Shown one piece after another: positions 56,751-64,000 of a stretch of DNA of 64,000 bases. Below the pieces are notes generated by a model that was not told the origin of the DNA, made no database searches, and was given only the letters and a program-made list of their open reading frames with translations. Position numbers and translations under genes: made by a program. Every line of letters starts with the position of its first letter. Within the stretch, counting starts at the first letter, position 1. The DNA lies in contig JANVFP010000004.1 in NCBI GenBank assembly GCA_027919835.1, positions 496,001 through 560,000 of the forward strand. Direction: 5' to 3'. The stretch comes from Lentinula raphanica. Lineage: Eukaryota > Basidiomycota > Agaricomycetes > Agaricales > Omphalotaceae.

Positions 56751-57040
56751 AATGAAGGACTCTCTGCAGATTCCGGAGGGTTTTGAACGCTGCCCGACGT
56801 TATCTGGTCCAGGCCCACTGGGTTCCCTTAGTCATCCATTTCCTGGATACATCTCCTACAGATTGAGCTTTGAACGTATGGCTAGGTCGCTCATGATATC
56901 AGATACGAATCCTGCATCGGGTTCAGAGTTCCTCAAGGCTAGCATCGGTTTCGGTGGTTCTTGGCCTAATTCCCTCAACTGGTTTCTCCCGGTTTTCGAC
57001 TCGTTCACGTCATGCTAGTGGCTTAAGCAATGCTTCTGCA

Positions 57041-57740
57041 GACGAACAGAGCTGTTGTCTCTAGAGGTCGGGACGAGATATATGCTTTCAAGAAGTATAC
57101 GTCAAAAGGAAAGAAAACCAAAGGCATATGGTACTGAGGGTTCGTCAGATTTTCATCTTCAATCTGGATATCATCATGCTCATCATCTTTACACTGCAGC
57201 TACGTCGTCTGTACAGCTCGAAGACCACCGGTTAATTGGGCAACAACAGGAGCGTTTGGCCCCCACGAATTGATAGGAGGACATTGTCTAATGCCGGCGT
57301 CTCCAGTACTAGGTCTGCTCGCAGGCTTGCGTTCCTCTTCACCTGTACCAACCGACTCATCTCAACTGACGAAACCTCTCCCCTCCCTCACTCAACCAAT
57401 GATTGACGAAATCGCGTCCGCACTACGATCATGGCACATATTCATTTTCCAGAACACCTTCGTCTTACAAGATACCCCTCTCACCCTTCGACTTGGGTGA
57501 TGTTCGCAACGATCTCTATATTAAGCTCTGTTAGCTTTCAAGTTGTCGCGAATCATTCTGGTTGCATCGGTGTGACGAATGTTCGAGACGAGCTGTTGGC
57601 AATGGATATGTAAGTGAATGTGGAGTCACGAGAAGGAACCCTTGTCCAAAGGCAGCAGAGAGCCTTTCCTAACTTACTTCAACTCCCTAGTCTTCCAACG
57701 TTGTCGGGGGAGCTTATCAAGTTTCGTCTTGTGCTAGAGA
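57041..57740 (+). pseudogene. N-terminal fragment of a DOCK-family GEF
   Basis: GRDEIYAFKKYTSKGKKTKG and WY, then TGA (57135-57137) where Arg is expected, an intron (about 57139-57198) and YVVCTARRPPVN resemble the SH3-like start of DOCK guanine-nucleotide exchange factors. Further on, PLPSLTQPMIDEIASALRSW (about 57385-57440) is like the DEVASALREWH segment that follows in these proteins. The catalytic DHR2 domain is absent, and several frames are broken. Identity is tentative but the two segments occur in the right order. Confidence 0.5.
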
Positions 57741-58299
57741 GAGATAAAACATGGAGTGTCTTCTGCCTCTGATGCCAAGGTGAGAAGCTTCTTTCTAGCT
57801 CGCATTAACGTTCTCACTGTATGTATCAGTTTTCTGGATTCCTACAACGAGTTCTCTAATGCGCGACCTTCGTATTTCCCAAATCCTACCCTTTCTCGTT
57901 ACACGTTTATCTCCGCAACCTCCTTCCAACCCGAAACGTATAACCGGAGGAACACTCCTGTTCAACCCACGTCTGGCAGAAATGGCTGTCATTTTTCTCA
58001 TCCTTGTTCTTTCATCCTATCGCAAAGCTATCTAGGACTTTCTGAAATAGAGTCTCCATGTCTAAGATAGCGATAGGTTTTTTCTACCAGCTTCTTTACA
58101 ATTTCGAACCCTATCCTTGAGAACCGATGCTTCCCCAGAACTTGGCTCAATATTAATGTTCTAGCCCACATGGGACCTGTGTCTTCACTTTTCTGTACTA
58201 CTACAAGATCAATCAATGATACTGACTCTATACTGTAAGTTGAAATAGTATCTGGTGAAGAATAACCTCATAATCAAGCCATCTATATGTTGAAAATTT

Positions 58300-59100
58300 C
58301 CTTTTTGCATGAAGCTCCTAAAAGACCCTGAAAGCGCCCGAAAGATCCTGAAAGCGCCTGAAAGACCCTGAAAGCACCTGAAAGATCACTAAAGCCACTT
58401 AGGATTAAACACTTTTCTCCAATAGCCTAGGGCTTCTAGGGCTCCTAGAAGCCCTAGGTTCTTTCAAAGTATATATTTCACTTGAAGGCACTCAGGTATT
58501 GGGCAATTTCTGAGGTCACTTTTTGGTGCCTTAGGCTTAAGATGTTTTTGCTGATGAAGGGGGTCAGGGTCAAGGAAAATCCTAATCCTAACTCCAAAGC
58601 TGGGGTCAGGTTGGGTTGGGTTGGGTTGGGTCAAGACTCAACCCCCTTGGGGTCAGGTCAGGTCAAGGGTCAGTGACCCAGCCCTCCCCAACACTACCCT
58701 CATTAGGAAAACCTGATTCCAGGCTATCTGATTACACCCTGAACATCCAAAATCATCTTTGGGATCTCAAGATATAACCTTCCCCATCACCCTGTAGGCT
58801 GTATTCACACCTCAGTTGTTTCCTATTTTGTGTGAATTGGTAAGGTGTATATCCACATCAACCATAAAACTACTTATTTAAGTGGAATTTGTACATATCC
58901 CATTGAATAATCTATACTTCAGCAAAAGGGTCCAATTTCCAAAGTACCATAAAGGGAGTACCAATTTTGTTATTCATTTTTTAAATCTGAAGTTTGAGAG
59001 AGACAGGGCAAATCCATAACCATTGACTTCATGTATCAAAGTATTTGAAAATACTAAAATCCTGATACTAAAGTGGTCAGAGTCATAGAGAGCACACTAA
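58300..59100. repeat. dispersed non-coding repeat, second copy
   Basis: Begins with an 18-bp-like tandem (CTGAAAGCGCCTGAAAGA words, 58328-58400), then CCTAGGGCTTCTAGGGCTCC, a GGTTGGGTTGGGTTGGG tract near 58612, and GACCCAGCCCTCCCCAACAC. These words parallel 18.9-20.2 kb in the opposite orientation. No coding potential. Confidence 0.45.
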
Positions 59101-59257
59101 GTAAACACAGAATGAGGTATTGGAGATGAAAGAGCGCCCAAAAAGCGCCAGTGTGCGAAGAAAAAGGCTGGCAAGGCGCTTAGAGGGCGCTGACTAAGAA
59201 TTACATAATAAGCGGACTTGGAATCTGGGCGTCTCGAGATAATTTATAGTATAGGAT

Positions 59258-60285
59258 CACTAGGGGCGGAGCTTAATTTTACGAGTCGGGAAATTTTGAG
59301 TAACAAGCGCCATATAACGCCCGTAGTTTTTGCTCAATTTCCTTCCCCAAATAGTACATATTACCTGCGAAAAGTACACTCTTTCCCTTCAATATAAAAT
59401 GCCGTTTGACGGCACAAATATTATCTCATTTCCGACCCGTTTTCGGTAGTCTTTCCCTTCATATAAAGAATATATTACCCATTATACAAAGACTTTCTTT
59501 CGCATTATATCAAAATAATCTTTCGCATAATATATATATGGTCTTTTGTGCTGGATATGGCTAATCTTTCGCCCTATGAATCTGTTATCTATCCCATCTG
59601 TAATTCTTGTGATTTTACGTGGGCGAAAGTGAATGCCCGCTTTTTTTAGGCGCTCGCATATGTAAGCAACCTCGGCGCTTGATCCAGCATTTCATACCCA
59701 TACCTTAGCCTCTCGCTCAGTTGTATATTGAATATTCGCACTAGTACTTCCCCTCTACGTGACCCGCTTCAGGTATAAGAGACGCCGCGCACAAATTGCA
59801 TTCAAGATTCGTGGATTCGAGGTTATAGTTATTGGTAGGACGAGGAGAACCAATAGGCAGTTAGGCGCTGAGGTTGCTTACATATGCGAGCGCCTAAAAA
59901 AAGCGGGCATTCACTTTCGCCCACGTAAAATCACAAGAATTACAGATGGGATAGATAACAGATTCATAGGGCGAAAGATTAGCCATATCCAGCACAAAAG
60001 ACCATATATATATTATGCGAAAGATTATTTTGATATAATGCGAAAGAAAGTCTTTGTATAATGGGTAATATATTCTTTATATGAAGGGAAAGACTACCGA
60101 AAACGGGTCGGAAATGAGATAATATTTGTGCCGTCAAACGGCATTTTATATTGAAGGGAAAGAGTGTACTTTTCGCAGGTAATATGTACTATTTGGGGAA
60201 GGAAATTGAGCAAAAACTACGGGCGTTATATGGCGCTTGTTACTCAAAATTTCCCGACTCGTAAAATTAAGCTCCGCCCCTAGTG
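59258..60285. mobile_element. 1.03-kb near-perfect inverted repeat with CACTA-like ends
   Basis: Left arm 59258-59678 and right arm 59865-60285 are reverse complements. At every place I checked the paired coordinates add up to 119543, so there is no indel, and only one mismatch was seen (59674/59869). Arms are 421 bp, spacer 186 bp. The ends read CACTAGGGGCGGAGC and GCTCCGCCCCTAGTG. The flanking triplets (GAT and AAT) are not a clean target duplication. It resembles a fold-back element or MITE with CACTA-type termini. A 100-codon open frame (59759-60061) spans the loop and right arm but is probably by chance. Confidence 0.8.
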
Positions 60286-60559
60286 AATTATTCGACCATT
60301 CGTGATATTTATTCGTATATATCGCTCTTACTGTAAACCCCTTCTAATTTGTGTAGCATACTCATCCTGTACCATAGCTCTGTGTATATTACGATTTTCA
60401 CCATCGTTGCTTCTTGGTTGCTCACAAGTTCCAGTGATCATCAAGGGCCTGACTGGCGGGCGCCTACGGGCGCTAGACAACATGACATAGCGACAATAAA
60501 TTTTTGTTTCTTGCCACCTTTACCAAGTTGCGGTGGTAAAAACTTCTCCAGATTACAAA

Positions 60560-61400
60560 ATGAACATTAGATGTGCCAGGGTGCGTTTATCTTTCTCTGA
60601 GAAGTATACACCGAGTGAAAGCGTACGAGAAGAGACCTTCACGATTTACATAGGTTTGTTTTCTTTTTCATCTATCGCATCCTCAACACACTTAAATATA
60701 TCAATAGGCCGAAGATGTTGTGGGCATGCAGCAAGCAAATTTAGTCAACTTACCGGAAAACTACCATATACGCTTGTGTCTGTCGATCTGCATTCACTAC
60801 GTTCAGCCATGCCGTTGCTAATAATACTGCAGGGATCTATCATATAATAACCTGGCCTCAATTGTCATACGTTGTGGAGGACTCCAAAGGCAGAATCGTT
60901 GGTTATGTTCTGGCAAAAATGTGGGACTTGACTATCTATTTGCCCTTCAATCCTGCTACAACGAGTGTACGCGTTCACAGAGAAGAAGAATCTGAAGACA
61001 AACCCCTCGAAATTCATGGTCATATCAACTCCATTTCTGTTCTGCGAGGCTATAGGCGATTAGGATTGGCTAAAAAGTTAATGCTACTATCCCGTGAGTC
61101 GCCAATTAGTATCTTAGGCTTGGATTCTGGCTCAGTCAAGTCGCTGTCTGAACAGAAGAAGCTATGGCATCGGTCTACAAAGCAAGATACGTCTCACTTC
61201 ACGTTCGAGAAACGAATAAGGCGGCGATTGGGCTATATCGAGACACCCTTGGGTTTGAAGTTGCGGATGTCGAGAAGGGATATTGTGAGCTTCTTCATTC
61301 CCTACGCTGTCCAACGTGTTCTCAATATCTTCTTATAATGGCAGACGCGGATGGAGAAGACGCGTACATGATGCGATTAAATCTCGAAAGCGAACCGTAA
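60560..61400 (+). CDS. NAA10: N-terminal acetyltransferase catalytic subunit (NatA, Naa10)
   Basis: ATG at 60560 starts MNIRCAR. After an intron ending CAATAG (about 60581-60705) the exon reads [19 protein letters not shown], and after a second (about 60778-60831) [19 protein letters not shown] and IVGYVLAKM. Then [20 protein letters not shown] carries the acetyl-CoA-binding RxxGxA motif, followed by [34 protein letters not shown] and [10 protein letters not shown]. Six exons are joined by GT-AG introns; the last is about 61292-61339. Length is about 150 residues with a short C-terminal tail. It acetylates exposed Ser, Ala, Thr, Gly and similar N-termini at the ribosome together with Naa15. 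No frame break was seen. Confidence 0.88.
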
Positions 61401-61978
61401 CACGAATAGCCTGAATCAGATCATATTTTCGTGAATATCCATTGATGACCAGGCAAGCCGCGATTCATATGCATTGTCGCAATTCCGCTTGTCTTTCAGC
61501 GTCATGCTAGTAGGAAATCCGACAGCCCACATAGTATCCAGTCACCTCTAAGTTCTGTCTTGTCATGTTGTTAGATTGTGGGTCCAAACACTAAGACATA
61601 CGGAGGTGAGTCTGTGGCACTCCTTTTCAATACTACGATCTTTCTAAAACTCCAGTCCTGGGAGTCCAGCTTTATTTGCGTCAATCTCTAACAGGTTGTG
61701 TGTTCTGCCGGCGCTCTCTAAGAAAAAGCACGTTCGGATACACACCGATCTACCCCACATATCGCGGAGAAGAATCAGCACGAGTTCCAAGTCTATGATG
61801 ATGATATGCCTAAATCGAGCGTGTTTTCTCCGTTCAGTTACCAAGCAGCAGTATAAACTGCACATGTTAGCGATAAGGCGAGAAGGGCCGGGTTGTTTTC
61901 CTATCCTAATCTTATATAAAAACTACGAATAACCTCTTTTTCCTCCAAGTTTAGCACCCGTTTCTGTTCCGCACCCTC
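61401..61978. other. intergenic region, promoter of permease gene
   Basis: No gene seen. Pyrimidine-rich sequence (CTCTTTTTCCTCC near 61933) precedes the permease ATG, a common fungal leader feature. Confidence 0.4.
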
Positions 61979-63993
61979 ATGTCCGAGCTGCACGAACAAA
62001 AAGTAGACATTGATGTTGAAAAGGTTGAGTCTCATGATAATGTGCCCAGCTTATCGAAAATTCCTCTACCGGAGGAGGAAATATTCGAAGAAAAGAAGGA
62101 TCTCAAGTGCGCATCCTGCCTTGTATATTCCTTTTTGTCGCTCACATACATCTTACATCCTTGCAAGGCGAGGTCTCGAGCAGCGTCATATACAAATGAT
62201 CGCACTTGCGGGAACCATCGGGACAGTGAGTATACTAGTTCCTGGTCCTGTGCATAGAGGTTGAAATCTCCTGCTTCCAGGGACTTTTCCTTGGTTCCGG
62301 ACGTGCTCTTGCAACCGGCGGACCTGCTGGTGTCTTCCTTGGATATCTCCTCACAGGCCTCCTCGTTTCTGGCGTAGTTATATCCATTGCAGAAATGTCG
62401 GCTCTTGTCCCATTATCTGGCAGTATCATCCGTCAAGCCGAATATTTCTTCGACCCGGCTTTGAGCTTTGCCCAAGGATGGAATACGGTATATAGCTTTT
62501 CTGTTGGGATACCTGCAGAGATAGTCGCTGCGGGAGTTTTGATCGAATTCTGGGTTCCGTCCACTGAAGTTGGTCAAATTCAATTCATCTGCACATCTGT
62601 CGTTGACACAGCTCAAGTAACCTTTGCCGTATAGGTCAGCAGTGCGGTTTGGATAACAGTGTTGGGGCTGTTGACTATCGGGACAAGTTTGTTGTTGATC
62701 AGGGTGTATGGGGAGCTGGAATTCGGCTTTGCGATACTCAAAATTTTGCTCATTATGGGTTTGATCATTATGGTTCGTGTGTTGTTGTCCTTCATGGACA
62801 GCGAAAGAACTATCACTTACAATTTTCTAGGGACTTTGTATCGATTTGGGAGGAGTGTCTGGACAACCCCGTCTAGGGTTCCATTATTGGAGAGATCCCG
62901 TGAGTTTTCGACTATTTTGGACTATCCGTCGCATAGGCTGACATTGTTGCGTACAGGGACCGTTTGTCCAATATCTTTCAATTCCTGGTCCCCTTGGTCG
63001 CTTCTGCGGCTTCTGGACCACTTTCTCGAATGCAGCTTACGCCTACTCTGGTGTCGAAAGCATTGCAAACGCAGCTGCCGAGACTCACAATCCCCGTCGA
63101 AATATTCCAAAGGCAGCGAAACGAATATTCGTACGAATACTCATTTTCTATGTCCTCTCAATCTTCGTCGTGACATTACTTGTTCCGTCGAATTCAGAAG
63201 AGTTGCTGAGTGCACAAAACAAGGGAAATGCAGCACAGTCTCCGTTCGTCATTGCGGCAAGCTTGGCGGGTATCAAGGTAGTCCCACATATCGTGAATGC
63301 GGTAGTTCTGACCAGTGCTTGGTCCGCTGCGAATTCTGGCATGCTTGTGAGTAGGATTCTCAGACTAAGATTGGATTATCATCGACATGTTTTTCTCACT
63401 AGACTGCTACACGGACACTATATGGCTTAGCCCGTGAAGGGCACGCTCCAAAATTTCTTCTATGGACCAACCGTTTTGGAATTCCCTACCTTTGCGTCCT
63501 TTGTTTTGGGGCTTTCATCGCTTTGGGATACATGACTCTGTCCAATAGTGCATCTATTGTGTTCTCCTGGTTTCAAGATCTGGTCTCTACCGCTGTCCTT
63601 GTACAATGGTGCATCATATGCTTGGTGTATCTGCGATTTTACTATGCCTGTAAACGGCAGCAAATCGATCGAAATACCGAACTTCCCTGGGCTGGTCCTT
63701 TCCAACCTTACGCCGCGTGGATTTCACTGTTGAGCTTTGGGACCATTCTGCTCACAGCTGGGTATCCTGTGTTCATTAAAAGTCATTGGAGTACAGAAGA
63801 GTTCATTGGTGCATACTTCAACTTGCCGTTGATATTTGGGCTGTATTTCGGATATAAATGGGCGAAAGGGACAAAGGTTGTTAGTTTGGATGAAATGCCG
63901 GTCAGATATTATGTGGAGATTGCGAAAGAGAATCCGGAGGAGGAAGAGAGGTCGACAAAAGGTTGGAATGGGATCTCTATCATCTGGTCCTGA
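61979..63993 (+). CDS. amino-acid permease (APC/YAT family)
   Basis: ATG 61979 starts a hydrophilic cytosolic N-terminus (MSELHEQKVDIDVEKVESHD). After the first intron comes RGLEQRHIQMIALAGTIGT, then, after another, GLFLGSGRALATGGPAG, the conserved first membrane segment of fungal amino-acid permeases. Further conserved parts are FDPALSFAQGWNTVYSFSVG, YAYSGVESIANAAAETHNPR and TATRTLYGLAREGHAPK. Several introns of about 50-60 nt (for example 62222-62279, 62573-62634 and 62898-62957) restore the frame each time. The protein is about 550 residues with around 12 membrane helices and ends at TGA 63991-63993. Proton-coupled uptake of amino acids across the plasma membrane is expected; substrate range cannot be read from the sequence. 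Intact. Confidence 0.9.
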
Positions 63994-64000
63994 GCCGTCT

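Noticed and set aside
58612..58640. GGGTT repeats as interstitial telomere sequence
   Set aside because: Fungal telomeres of this group are normally TTAGGG; the tract is short and GGTTG-type, and recurs inside a dispersed repeat.
59759..60061. 100-codon open frame across the loop and right arm of the inverted repeat
   Set aside because: It begins with a non-ATG codon, is rich in basic residues as expected from AT-rich repeat sequence, and two-thirds of it is simply the repeat arm.
1..64000. CRISPR arrays, bacterial operons or ribosome binding sites
   Set aside because: Intron structure and gene content are eukaryotic; no regularly spaced repeat-spacer pattern was seen.

Overview
The window looks like nuclear DNA of a basidiomycete fungus, most likely an agaricomycete. 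Reasons: many short (about 45-60 nt) GT-AG introns with CTAAC-like branch sites; DUF6699- and DUF6532-type proteins; a Plavaka-type transposase; a TET/JBP-like oxygenase; and eukaryotic housekeeping proteins (Naa10, eRF1, an amino-acid permease). Much of the window is mobile or decayed DNA. Intact host genes are clearest at the right end. All calls come from reading the sequence by eye; no database search was run.

Layout. 1-818: 3' part of a DUF6699 gene. 1382-18611: one very large (17.2 kb) Ty3/Gypsy LTR retrotransposon on the minus strand, with 1.7-kb near-identical LTRs, a 4-bp target duplication, PBS, gag, and a frame-broken pol. Between pol and the 3' LTR lie two unrelated intron-containing genes on the opposite strand. 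A polypurine-tract box with an adjacent hairpin occurs three times: at the end of pol, before each plus-strand gene, and at the LTR. 18612-20653: an old dispersed repeat carrying a 493-bp TIR element with an 8-bp target duplication. 20654-23182: a low-complexity-rich DUF6532-like gene. 24.0-31.6 kb: decayed mosaic copies of a Ser/Thr-rich gene family.

31.9-45.9 kb: three minus-strand genes typical of basidiomycete transposons: a Plavaka transposase, a Ulp1 (C48) SUMO-type protease and a TET/JBP 2OG-Fe(II) dioxygenase with an RGG region. They may belong to one or more composite KDZ/Plavaka-type elements that carry their own DNA- and SUMO-modifying enzymes. 46.8-47.6 kb: a small nuclear-looking coiled-coil protein. 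48-58 kb: a graveyard of truncated host-gene pieces (possible TBC/Bub2, arylsulfatase, eRF1, amidohydrolase/beta-propeller, DOCK-family GEF), plus one apparently intact T5orf172/MUG113 gene. 58.3-59.1 kb: a second copy of the dispersed repeat. 59258-60285: a 421-bp-arm, indel-free inverted repeat with CACTA-like ends. 60.5-64 kb: Naa10 N-terminal acetyltransferase and an amino-acid permease, both apparently intact.

The most unusual material is in the retroelement. It has opposite-strand spliced genes flanked by repeated PPT boxes. The hairpins next to two of these boxes differ in stem sequence but keep pairing and keep a GGGA (GNRA) tetraloop in the element's sense RNA. A 15-bp palindrome recurs across the element, including in four introns of one of the cargo genes.
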